Shown here piece after piece: positions 42,881 to 51,037 of a stretch of 64,000 bases of DNA (position 1 is its first letter; every line of letters starts with the position of its first letter). Position numbers and translations under genes: made by a program. This DNA comes from F23-B02 sp963613665 (lineage in GTDB: Bacteria; Bacillota; Clostridia; Oscillospirales; Oscillospiraceae), in the NCBI GenBank assembly GCA_963613665.1, contig CAVEAL010000014.1, positions 3,795 through 67,794 on the forward strand, written 5' to 3'. The notes beneath the pieces were generated by a model. That model was not told where the DNA came from. It saw only the letters and a program-made list of their open reading frames with translations, and did no database searches.

Positions 42881-43381
42881 TTACTCCTTTATTTTTAGTA
42901 ATTTTATTGTTTCATCAGTGCCGTCGGGCAGCTCAAGCTCCATACAGAGCATGCCGTCGTCCTCGCCGGACTCGTGGCAGAGATATTCTGTCCTGCCCAG
43001 TGCCGTTCCGTCCGCGCTGCGCAGCTCGCGTCCGGCGGGGTAAAGCTCTGTCTGCTCGCTCCGGCCGGGCTGAAGGTATGTAAAGCTCAGCCCGCAGTTC
43101 AGTACGGTCTCACCGCCGAGCCTGAGCTCGAGGCCGCTGCCCTCGTCAATGAGCGCCAGCCAGCGGCCGTCGAAGCTTTCCCACGCGCCCTCCAGCACAG
43201 GCCAGAGGGCAGAATTGTCAATGTAGCTGTAGCCGCCGTCCAAAATCTCCAAATACTCCGGGTTTTCCATTCCGCCGCCTCCGTCCATGATGCTGTCGGT
43301 CACAAAGTGCCTGTACACGGCGGCGGCGGCAAAGCCGATGATCAGCCCGGCCAGAAAAATCCAAAGCATCCGGCGCTTCAT
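42881..43381 (-). CDS. Membrane-anchored small protein, unknown
   Basis: A 166-residue protein with one N-terminal transmembrane segment (4-22, MLWIFLAGLIIGFAAAAVY) and an extracytoplasmic beta-rich domain (about 50-160, WPVLEGAWESFDGRWLALID). Not recognised. It starts within the SPFH gene stop (ATGA) and ends on the ribosome site of the DUF4428 gene, so it is locked in the operon. The W-E-x-F-D-G-R-W stretch is like the small-ligand sandwich folds of the cluster's lipoproteins. Confidence 0.7.
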   Translation of the reverse strand: MKRRMLWIFLAGLIIGFAAAAVYRHFVTDSIMDGGGGMENPEYLEILDGGYSYIDNSALWPVLEGAWESFDGRWLALIDEGSGLELRLGGETVLNCGLSFTYLQPGRSEQTELYPAGRELRSADGTALGRTEYLCHESGEDDGMLCMELELPDGTDETIKLLKIKE

Positions 43382-44838
43382 CCGGTTATGTCCCCGTCGT
43401 CAAAGGGGTCTCCGCACTCAGGGCAGAACTTGGGCGGGTGCTTGGGATCCTCGGGCTCCCAGCCGCACTTGTCGCACTTGTACTGCGGTACGCCCGCGGG
43501 CTTCTTCGCGCCGCATTCGGAGCAGAATTTGCCCTTGTTCACCGCGCCGCAGGAGCAGGTCCAGCCGTCGGATGCCGGTGCGGGTCTCGGGCTGCCGCAT
43601 TCGGGGCAGAACTTACCGGTGATGCCGCTCTGACCGCAGGAGCAGGTCCAGCTGTCCGCAGGGGGCTTGGGTTCCGGCTTCTTCGTGCCGCACTCGGGGC
43701 AGAACTTGCCTGTAATGCCGCTCTTTCCGCAGGAGCAGGTCCAACCCTCGGCCGCCGGTGCTGCGGGCGCTGCGGCAGGTGCGGGCTGCGCCGCCTGCTG
43801 CTGCATCTGAGCCTGCTGCATCTGTTGCTGCTGTCCCATCTGGAAGAGGCTCTGGGCGTTCATGCCGCCGGCCTGACCGGCCATGCCCATGCCCATGAAG
43901 GCCATCGCCGGGCCTGCGCCCTGATTGGCGGCCGCCATCTTCATCGCCTCACTCTGGCTGCCCACGAGCTGTGCCGCAGCGCGGGTCGGATCCATGAATG
44001 CCGCGTTACGCTGCAGATCCTTGATCATCTTCTCGTCTTCCTCGTCGGCCTTGACGCTGGAAACACCGAAGGATACGATCTCCATGCCGCGCAGATCGCG
44101 CCACTTGGCGGAAAGCTGCTCGTTGAGAGCGTCGGACAGCTCCGCCGTGTGGCCCGGGAGCGCCGAGTAGCGTATGCCCATCTCGGATATCCTGGAGAAT
44201 GCCGGCTGGAGCGCCGTTAACAGCTCCGTTCTCATCTGGCCGGAGAGGTTCTCCATCTTGTAGTCCTCCGTGACGTTGCCGCAGACGTTGGTGTAGAACA
44301 GCAGGGGGTTGCTAAGCCGGATGCTGTACTCGCCGAAGCACTTGATGCCGATGTCGATGTCGATACCGGCGCGCTGATCGACCACTCTGAATGGTACGGG
44401 AGACGCCGTGCCGTACTTGTTGCCGATGAGCTCCTTTGTATTGAAGTAGTAAACTCTCTGATCCTTGGGAGCCTCGCCGCCGAAGGTGAAGCGCTTGCCG
44501 ACGTTTGCAAAGACCTTCTTCACGTTCTCGCCAAGGTTTCCGCAGAAGATGCTGGGCTCGGTGGACATATCATAAGTATACTCGCCGGGCTCTGCGCACA
44601 CGTCCACGACCTTGCCCTGCTCAACGATGAGCATGCACTGTCCGTCCGCGATGGCGATCAGCGAGCCGTTGGAGATGATGTTTTCGTCGCCCTTTGTGTT
44701 GCTGGAGCGGCCCGTTACCTTTTTCCGTCCCTTTACTGCCAGCACATCCGAGGGTATCGCCTCACAGTAAAAATACTCTTTCCACTGGTCGGCCAGCACG
44801 CCGCCGGCCGCGCCTACCGCAGCTTTTATAAGTCCCAT
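43378..44838 (-). CDS. SPFH-domain protein with four zinc ribbons (YdjI-like)
   Basis: A 486-residue protein. Residues 1-290 are the SPFH/virion-core family domain of Bacillus YdjI (GLIKAAVGAAGGVLADQWKE start, ISNGSLIAIADGQCMLIVEQ, FGGEAPKDQRVYYFNTKELI). Residues 290-365 are a Met/Gln/Ala-rich linker. Residues 365-480 hold four zinc ribbons in a row, three almost identical (WTCSCGKSGITGKFCPECG, WTCSCGQSGITGKFCPECG, WTCSCGAVNKGKFCSECG) and one of YKCDKCGWEPED type. Bacillus YdjI is soluble and recruited to membranes with YdjG/YdjH. Here ribbon repeats are more numerous than I know for YdjI. Confidence 0.88.
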   Translation of the reverse strand: MGLIKAAVGAAGGVLADQWKEYFYCEAIPSDVLAVKGRKKVTGRSSNTKGDENIISNGSLIAIADGQCMLIVEQGKVVDVCAEPGEYTYDMSTEPSIFCGNLGENVKKVFANVGKRFTFGGEAPKDQRVYYFNTKELIGNKYGTASPVPFRVVDQRAGIDIDIGIKCFGEYSIRLSNPLLFYTNVCGNVTEDYKMENLSGQMRTELLTALQPAFSRISEMGIRYSALPGHTAELSDALNEQLSAKWRDLRGMEIVSFGVSSVKADEEDEKMIKDLQRNAAFMDPTRAAAQLVGSQSEAMKMAAANQGAGPAMAFMGMGMAGQAGGMNAQSLFQMGQQQQMQQAQMQQQAAQPAPAAAPAAPAAEGWTCSCGKSGITGKFCPECGTKKPEPKPPADSWTCSCGQSGITGKFCPECGSPRPAPASDGWTCSCGAVNKGKFCSECGAKKPAGVPQYKCDKCGWEPEDPKHPPKFCPECGDPFDDGDITG

Positions 44839-45066
44839 AATCTTGTTCCGCCTTTCTTTATTTGTTACTTGTTTACTTACAGTTTTCCCCCGCGCTTCAC
44901 GCCCGGGTCAAAGCAAGGACAGAATAACCGGCCTTGCTCAAGCGGCGGGACACAGCGTTTTCTTCTGTGCCTCCCCGCTCAGTGGGAGTGCGGGCGGCGG
45001 CGGGGTGCCGCCGCCCTTGTGTATTTTGTGGTTTTGCCGTGGTTTACATGTAAGTGTTTCCGCCTG

Positions 45067-48000
45067 TCACTTCAGCAGCCGCCAGATGAAGGTGACCGCC
45101 TGACCGCGTGTACAGGTATCGGAGGGTGCAAAGGTGGTATCGGTCATGCCGTATGTGATGTTGTATGCGACCGCCCACATCACCGCATCATAGCAGAAGC
45201 TGCCGGGCTTAACGTCCGTGAAGGGATTTTCCGCCTCGATCGCCGGAGAGCCCTTGTAGCGGTACAGGAAGGTGACTATATGGCCGCGGGTGCAGGTATC
45301 CGTCGGTGAGAAGGTGGTGTCGGTCGTGCCCTTGGTAATGCCGTTTTCGACCGCCCACATTATCGCCTTATAGTGCGCGCTGCTTTCGCTGACGTCGGTG
45401 AACGGGTTCTTTACGTCGGCGGAGACCTCGGGTGAACCGACCGCGCGGTACAGGAATGCTACGATCTCTGCGCGGGTGCAGCCTTCCTTCACGCCGAAGG
45501 TATCGCTCGTGCGGCCACTCGTGATCTTGTTTTCGTAAGCCCAGCCGATCGCGTCGGCGTAGGGGCTGTCCTTGCTCACGTCCTTGAACGGCAGCGGCGC
45601 GGTATAGTTCGGATCGGCGGCACCGCAGACCGAGCACTTGCCGTCAGCATAGCTATGCGCAAGCATCGGGGTAAGCTCCTGCTTTACGATCACCGCATTG
45701 CAGCCCGAGCAGTGCTTGCCCTCGGTAAGCCCCGTCGCCGTGCATGTTGCGGCGACTGCGGGATCTGTCACGATGCTGTGAGTGTGCGGCGAAGCGTTTA
45801 TCCGGTATTCGGCTCTGACCGTCACGGCCTCGCCGGGCATCACGAAGCTTGTTTCGCTTGCTTTTTCATCGGCAAGCTCCGCGTTTCCGGTGACGACGAC
45901 CCACTTTGTAAAGCTCGCGTAATAGGGCACATCAGCCGTCAGCTTGACGGTTGCACCCTTGGCCGCAGAGATCGTGTCGGCGGTTCCGCAGCTTACGGTG
46001 ACAGGATATTCCTTGAGGCCTGTTTCCTGCGTCTGAACATAGGCGCAGGCGGTGCAGGTACGGGTGCGCACGCCCTTGGCGGTATCCGTGGGTTCGGTCG
46101 TCCACGTCCACGCGCCGTAGCTGTGGGCCTTCTTATTCAGCTGCTCGGTGCAGGTCGCCTTTGTGCAGACGTTCCAATGGTGGGTATCGTTGCTCTGCAT
46201 CGTGCCGTCAGTATGCGTATGCACAAGAGCCGGCACGGCCTTGGCCTCGTAGTAGGCTTCACAGGTGCCGCACTGGCGGCACAGGATAGCTCCGTGTTCC
46301 TCGGTTGGCTCGATGCCATTATAGTACGACCATTCGTCGAAGGTATGCGCTCCGGGCGGGTCTGTTACGTTTGCGAAATCCTGCGTGCCGCAGTACCGGC
46401 ATTCGTAGGCGTGCTGTATGGACGCGCCTTCGGGATAGTGGTCAGCATAGCTCCACTCGCTGTAAATGTCCTTGAGTTCATCGGGCACAACGAAATTTTT
46501 CGCGCCCTTGGGAAGGATCGGACCGTAGCCCATCCAGTCATGCTTGCCGGTGGGACTGGGTATGCCCTCGATGCCGCCGCTGCCCGTACACTCGGGCAGG
46601 ACCTTGCCGACCTCATACGGTTCGCCCTGCCAGCCGCAGATCTTACAGACGTCCTTCACCTTAGCCTTGCTTGCCGTCGTAGCCGGGCTGACGACCAGCT
46701 GCACCTTGGTATGCTCGGCTTTCTCGAACACATTTGCAGCATAGTCACCAGAGGAGGTGTAATGCTTTTCGCCCATGCAGGCGCGCCAATGGTATGTATC
46801 GTCAAAGAAGTTTTCAGACGTGCCGTCGTAATAAGTAGCCGACCAGCCGGGATGGTAGTTGTGCTCGACCTTGCCCTTGGCGGTCGCACTTTTCACTTCG
46901 TTGCCGCCCGCGTCGGTAATGACGCAGTAGACCAGGAAGTTCGGGTCCTCCACGCAGGCGGTAGACCCTGGCGTGATGGTCAGGGTCGCGGTGTCGGAGC
47001 CGCTGAAGATTTCGCCGTCTGTGCAGAGATGGTAAATCGGCGATTCATTTGTGAAGAAGGCGCAGTACCAATGGTACTCCAGCCCGTCGCCGAGCGCGGT
47101 GACGCTGAAGCTCATCGTATCCGAGGTATCCGAGCCGTCGGCAGTGACCTTTGCGGAATCGTTTTTCGGGTTTGCCTTGATCACGGGGGGCTTTACATGC
47201 CAGCAGTCAACGCAGGTGAAGGTACCGTTATAGCGGTGGGGCACGGTGCCGCCCTCGGTTTTATTGCAGACTTCGCAGGTGAGAACGTGACCGTTTTCCT
47301 CTGACGGAGCGGTATTCGTGCCGTCCATGTCCTGCCAGTACTGATCGACGCACTCGAAATTGACGTCAATGGTGACATTCACTTCTCCGGCGGCGTTTTT
47401 GACCACACAGATGAAGCGGGAGGCGGTCTTATCGTCGTCATCGCAGGTGGAGAGATCCGCGCCGAAGTAATCCTGCACCTTGAATCTCAGGCGGGCGTTG
47501 GTCTGACCGGCAAGCATTACGCCGCCGTCGCCTTCCTCAACGGCCTCCTCATACCACTGATAGCTGAGTCCCTCGCCGCTTGCGACGACATAGATGGTCA
47601 TATACTGGTCTTCGGTTGAATCGCTGTGGTAGACCTTGGGGTCCTTGCTGTAGTCCACGATGACCGGCGCGTCGATGTCGCAGTAATCGCACACGGTGCA
47701 GCGGTGGTCCACGAGGCTATGGCTTCCCGTCTCCATTTTCACGCCGCAGATGCCGCAGTTTCTCCAATGGCCGCCGGCATCGCCCCAGAAGGGTCCCTCC
47801 GCCGTGCATTCGTGCGGACCGATCTCGGGGATAGTCTCGCTCTTTAGCTCATAGCCGCAGACGCCGCAGAGCAGCTTTTTCACGCCGGTGCTCGTCGTCG
47901 TTGCGGGGGTAACTACCGTCCAGCCGTAGGTGACATGCTTCTGCACGGGGAAGTTATACAGCTTCGCGCCGCAGTCCTCGCAGTTTTTCCAGTGGCCGCC

Positions 48001-49590
48001 GGCATTGCTTTGCCAGTCGCTCAGATTTGCATGCGTGCAGATCTCATGATCACAGCTCGTAATGCACTGATCATCCTTATAACAGTAATGGTTCTGCCAC
48101 TCGTAGCTGCCGACGCAGTATCCGTGCGTGCAGCCGAGCTTTTCAGCGGCGGCGGCACAGCAGTCAAGGCACAGGCCGCAGTCGGAGCAGATGTTCTCCA
48201 TCTCAAAGCACCTATTGCACACGGTGCAGAAGTGCTCCTCCCACTTGCCGTCGTTGGGGCAGGTGAAGTCGTGCTTGCAGCTGCCGCGGTTGGCGTCGCA
48301 GCAGCGCTTGCATTCGCCGCAGACGGAGCAGTATTCGTCGATGCAGTGTCCGTTCGCGCACCAGTGCTTATCCCAGTCGTCGCTTTCCATGCAGATTTCG
48401 TGCGAGCAGCCCTCGTCGCTGCTGCGCTTATGGCAGCACTCATAGCAGCGGACATCGCTGCACTCCTCGCACAGCTCGTCTTCATAGAAGCATTCTCCGC
48501 ACTCGGAGCAGACGTGGTCTTCCCGATCGGGGTCTTCGGCGCAATAATCGTGCTCGCACTTGTTTTCATCGCAGCACTGCTCGCACAGTTCGCAGTAGTC
48601 GCATATCTCGCCGTAGGTGCAGGTGGGATGCTCGCATTCGCCGAGATGGCCGCTGTCTTCGATGGTCGCCACGCAGTATTCGTCGCAGACGCAGCCGTAA
48701 GTATCATAAACGTTTTCAAGGCAGCAGGTCCTGCAAAGGCCGCAGTCCTCGCACAGCTCGTCTCCTTTGCACAGCGCACATTCCTCGCACTGCTCGCAGG
48801 TAAACTCCTTCGCGCAATCCGAACAGTGAGTGCCCTCGCCGCCGGTTTCGCACCAGGGACCGCCGTTGCCGACATGCTCGCCGCATTCGGAGCAATGATG
48901 ACCGTTGCCCTCGCAGCAGGACAGGCAGATAAAGTAATCGGCCGCGTCCGCGATACACTCGCTTTCATAATCGGCATAAAATGCGCAGTCGCCGCACAGG
49001 ATGCAGTGGGACTTGCCCTCCGCGCATTCGTTGCACATCAGGCAATCAAAGCAGTAGTCAAACCATTCGCCGTAGAAGCAGTTTCCGCAGTCAACGCAGA
49101 TCACCGCGCAGTCTTCGCAGTGGGTGGGAGAATCTCCGGGGTGAGTGGCATTGCAGCCCTTGTCCTCAAAGCACGCGTCGCACTCACTGCAATGGAGGTC
49201 ATACTCATTTTTCGCACACCACTCGCAGAAGCCGCAGGTGCTGCATATATCAAATACGCTGCACTGGCCGCAGTTATTGCAGTGGTCAGAGTCGTTATAC
49301 GCGTCATCAAAGCACATTCCGCAGTGGTCGCAGAACCAGTCATCCTCGAAAACCAACCTGCATGCGTCGCATTCCGGACAGGGATGGTTTCGCTCATAGC
49401 AGTCGCTTTGGGTGCAGGTGTCGCTGCACGCGTCGCAGCTTGCGCATTTATAGTCGTCCCAATGGTAGTGGCCGCAATCGGGACAATTCGTTCCGTCCGA
49501 GTAGTCCGCGTGGACATGGAACGTCATGCCGGGGAGCAATCCTATGACCATTGCAAGGCACATCAGGATACTCAGCAGTCGTTTCTTCAT
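45067..49590 (-). CDS. Giant secreted cysteine-rich SLH protein
   Basis: A 1507-residue exported surface protein. Seen: signal peptide (1-28, ending HVHA); residues 30-590 contain about 100 cysteines, mostly in CxxC knuckles such as CSECDAC, CEDCGLCRTCC and CDYCELCEQCC, with a repeat of about 50 residues recurring near 330-560 (CxxCxxCC, then C-x-H-x2-C, then W-x2-H-x-C); Ig-like and bacterial immunoglobulin-like segments (600-1280) with further CxxC/HxxxC modules (HWRNCGICG, HWKNCEDCG); and three SLH repeats at the end (PFKDVSKDSPYADAIGWAY, NPFTDVSESSAHYKAIMWAV, FTDVKPGSFCYDAVMWAV). AAGGAG precedes the ATG. Metal binding is likely; function unknown. Confidence 0.85.
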   Translation of the reverse strand: MKKRLLSILMCLAMVIGLLPGMTFHVHADYSDGTNCPDCGHYHWDDYKCASCDACSDTCTQSDCYERNHPCPECDACRLVFEDDWFCDHCGMCFDDAYNDSDHCNNCGQCSVFDICSTCGFCEWCAKNEYDLHCSECDACFEDKGCNATHPGDSPTHCEDCAVICVDCGNCFYGEWFDYCFDCLMCNECAEGKSHCILCGDCAFYADYESECIADAADYFICLSCCEGNGHHCSECGEHVGNGGPWCETGGEGTHCSDCAKEFTCEQCEECALCKGDELCEDCGLCRTCCLENVYDTYGCVCDEYCVATIEDSGHLGECEHPTCTYGEICDYCELCEQCCDENKCEHDYCAEDPDREDHVCSECGECFYEDELCEECSDVRCYECCHKRSSDEGCSHEICMESDDWDKHWCANGHCIDEYCSVCGECKRCCDANRGSCKHDFTCPNDGKWEEHFCTVCNRCFEMENICSDCGLCLDCCAAAAEKLGCTHGYCVGSYEWQNHYCYKDDQCITSCDHEICTHANLSDWQSNAGGHWKNCEDCGAKLYNFPVQKHVTYGWTVVTPATTTSTGVKKLLCGVCGYELKSETIPEIGPHECTAEGPFWGDAGGHWRNCGICGVKMETGSHSLVDHRCTVCDYCDIDAPVIVDYSKDPKVYHSDSTEDQYMTIYVVASGEGLSYQWYEEAVEEGDGGVMLAGQTNARLRFKVQDYFGADLSTCDDDDKTASRFICVVKNAAGEVNVTIDVNFECVDQYWQDMDGTNTAPSEENGHVLTCEVCNKTEGGTVPHRYNGTFTCVDCWHVKPPVIKANPKNDSAKVTADGSDTSDTMSFSVTALGDGLEYHWYCAFFTNESPIYHLCTDGEIFSGSDTATLTITPGSTACVEDPNFLVYCVITDAGGNEVKSATAKGKVEHNYHPGWSATYYDGTSENFFDDTYHWRACMGEKHYTSSGDYAANVFEKAEHTKVQLVVSPATTASKAKVKDVCKICGWQGEPYEVGKVLPECTGSGGIEGIPSPTGKHDWMGYGPILPKGAKNFVVPDELKDIYSEWSYADHYPEGASIQHAYECRYCGTQDFANVTDPPGAHTFDEWSYYNGIEPTEEHGAILCRQCGTCEAYYEAKAVPALVHTHTDGTMQSNDTHHWNVCTKATCTEQLNKKAHSYGAWTWTTEPTDTAKGVRTRTCTACAYVQTQETGLKEYPVTVSCGTADTISAAKGATVKLTADVPYYASFTKWVVVTGNAELADEKASETSFVMPGEAVTVRAEYRINASPHTHSIVTDPAVAATCTATGLTEGKHCSGCNAVIVKQELTPMLAHSYADGKCSVCGAADPNYTAPLPFKDVSKDSPYADAIGWAYENKITSGRTSDTFGVKEGCTRAEIVAFLYRAVGSPEVSADVKNPFTDVSESSAHYKAIMWAVENGITKGTTDTTFSPTDTCTRGHIVTFLYRYKGSPAIEAENPFTDVKPGSFCYDAVMWAVAYNITYGMTDTTFAPSDTCTRGQAVTFIWRLLK

Positions 49591-49604
49591 TTGTTTCTCC
49601 TTTT

Positions 49605-50093
49605 TTAATATTTTTCGGTGCAGGGTGCTCGGCTTTTGCCGTCCGTCAGGGCTTCCGCAGCCTCCGCGATCCACTCCCGCCCCTGCTGCGGAGTGAGGTC
49701 GCCTATGAAATAGCCGTTTATGAGCTTCAGCTCCACGGCCTTGTCCAGTGCGGGCAGTCTTTCCGGGTGTCCGTCCGCGCACAGGAGATATATCCGGCAG
49801 TCCGGCCGCTTCCGCTTTATCTCGACGGCAATGCCGCAGCGCCCGGAAACATCCCTGTCCTCGGCATTGTCGGAAAAGTCCGTCTCAAGCAGCAGAAGAT
49901 CCGCCTGTCCGTTCTCGCACTGCCATACCACGTCGTCAAAATCGTCCGACAGTATGGCCAGCGGGCGGCAGCCGCCCAGCTTTTCCAGCCAGTCCGCCGC
50001 TCTTCGGGTCATAGCCGGAGTTGTAAAGCACACGGCAGCCGCGGGCAGGACCCGTTCTTCTCCGCAGCCCTTCTTTTTTTGGAAAAGGCTCAT
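49605..50093 (-). CDS. Receiver-like protein of the zinc-ribbon operon
   Basis: A 162-residue soluble protein, not firmly recognised. Residues 35-150 follow a flavodoxin-like alternation typical of CheY receivers: strands AILSDD, DLLLLETDF and IYLLCAD with helices between, ending LTPQQGREWIAEAAEAL. The usual phospho-acceptor Asp position reads LLLLETDFSDN, and the Thr/Lys switch residues are not evident, so it is probably a degenerate receiver. Start overlaps the previous stop (ATGA); the giant SLH gene starts 15 nt later. Confidence 0.6.
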   Translation of the reverse strand: MSLFQKKKGCGEERVLPAAAVCFTTPAMTRRAADWLEKLGGCRPLAILSDDFDDVVWQCENGQADLLLLETDFSDNAEDRDVSGRCGIAVEIKRKRPDCRIYLLCADGHPERLPALDKAVELKLINGYFIGDLTPQQGREWIAEAAEALTDGKSRAPCTEKY

Positions 50094-50404
50094 ACCGCAG
50101 TCCCCCGTCTCCGTGCCGTACCGGACTTAGGCAGCTGCGTCCCGCATTCCGGGCAGTATACCGCAACATCCGTAACGGCAACTCCGCAGCCGGGACAGCA
50201 GCGGTGACGCGAGCGGTAAAAGTCATAGAGCGTCTTTTCCGGCAGCACCGCGCCGCAGTCGGTGCAGTGCGTATCCTGCACGCGGTTGGCTCTGCCGCAC
50301 TCCGTGCAGACCTTGCGCCGCCGCATGACTTCCGGTCCGAAGCCGTATTCCAGCAGCGTCACCTGACGCAGGGCCTTCTTCGCCCTCAGATCGTACTCGC
50401 TCAT
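50090..50404 (-). CDS. Small double zinc-ribbon protein
   Basis: A 104-residue protein with two four-cysteine ribbons, VCTECGRANRVQDTHCTDCG (about 31-50) and CCPGCGVAVTDVAVYCPECG (about 70-89), and a basic tail. ATG at 50404 overlaps the stop of the upstream zinc-ribbon gene; a longer reading from upstream is in the wrong frame for that gene and lacks a ribosome site. Likely a protein- or metal-binding adaptor. Confidence 0.75.
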   Translation of the reverse strand: MSEYDLRAKKALRQVTLLEYGFGPEVMRRRKVCTECGRANRVQDTHCTDCGAVLPEKTLYDFYRSRHRCCPGCGVAVTDVAVYCPECGTQLPKSGTARRRGTAV

Positions 50405-50787
50405 ACTTCCGTCCCCTCCATTCCGCCTACCAGCAGCCTTGCCCCGCAGACGGGGCAGAAGCGCGCATCGGTTTCCCTCAGCTTTGTGCCGCAGCAGTGG
50501 CAGAAGGCGGGATACTCCTCCTCCCACGGGGCGCAGTCCAGACACTGCCCCGCGTTGACATTGAACATGGCGGAAGATACAAACCTGCCGCATCGCGGGC
50601 AGTGGTTGAACTCCCACTTGCCGTCAGCCTCCCACGCCTGTTCGAGCGCGGCTTCCTCCGTGTCCGCCCAAACGGGTCTCGTCACGCAGCACAGCTCGCC
50701 GGAAATATCGCAGAAAAAGCGAAATACCCTTCCCCCGCCGGAATCGGTAATGACCCGGTAGGCAGCCGTTTTCTTTGTCTGCTCCAT
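50401..50787 (-). CDS. Zinc-ribbon protein, first gene of the cluster
   Basis: A 128-residue protein. The N-terminal half (1-60) is beta-rich with FFCDISGELCCVTRPV, then Cys-pairs HCPRCGRFVSSAMFNVNAGQ with CLDCAPWEEEY, and a C-terminal ribbon FCHCCGTKLRETDARFCPVCG. ATG at 50787 is chosen over the ATG two codons upstream because GGGAGG is seven nt before it. First gene of the minus-strand envelope cluster; I could not pin down its promoter in 50788-51037, which it shares with the divergent lipoprotein gene. Confidence 0.75.
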   Translation of the reverse strand: MEQTKKTAAYRVITDSGGGRVFRFFCDISGELCCVTRPVWADTEEAALEQAWEADGKWEFNHCPRCGRFVSSAMFNVNAGQCLDCAPWEEEYPAFCHCCGTKLRETDARFCPVCGARLLVGGMEGTEV

Positions 50788-50818
50788 CCGCATTCCTCCC
50801 TTCTTTTTCGTTTACATC

Positions 50819-50848
50819 TTGTAAAGCCCGTGCCGTATATGATACAAT
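50819..50848 (+). promoter_or_regulatory. Candidate promoter of the solute-binding lipoprotein
   Basis: TTGTAA (50819-50824), 18-bp spacer, TACAAT (50843-50848). The leader would be about 180 nt and include the dyad at 50937. Confidence 0.4.
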
Positions 50849-50936
50849 GACTTAACAAATGTATATTCCGCATCATCGGGTACGGCCCTCGGCCTCTTTT
50901 GATTCGTGTATAGCATGTATCCGGGCTTTTGTTAAC

Positions 50937-50956
50937 CCTAATTTCCCCGAATTAGG
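50937..50956 (+). promoter_or_regulatory. Inverted repeat upstream of the lipoprotein gene
   Basis: CCTAATT-N6-AATTAGG, perfect 7-bp arms, between the promoter and the start codon. A candidate operator for the LuxR-type regulator encoded two genes on. Confidence 0.4.
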
Positions 50957-51037
50957 ATGCCAAAGCAAAAAATAATTCAAATTTTCTTACGGTCATCGGC
51001 TTTTTTCGCGCTACAGCCTGTTTCGGAGGTCTTTTTC

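Noticed and set aside
44992..45016. Terminator between the SLH and SPFH genes
   Set aside because: A 9-bp GGGCGGCGG stem exists, but no T-run follows on the minus strand, so whether the cluster splits here is unresolved. No clear promoter was found in 44839-45066 either.
45067..49590. CRISPR or satellite-type repeat because of the many repeated TGC/GCA tracts
   Set aside because: The periodicity comes from repeated Cys codons in one uninterrupted reading with signal peptide and SLH repeats; spacers and identical repeats are absent. No CRISPR array was seen anywhere in the window.
50957..51037. Longer N-terminus of the solute-binding lipoprotein
   Set aside because: An upstream in-frame ATG would add 27 residues before a perfect lipoprotein signal peptide and lacks a ribosome site; ATG at 51038 has GGAGG.
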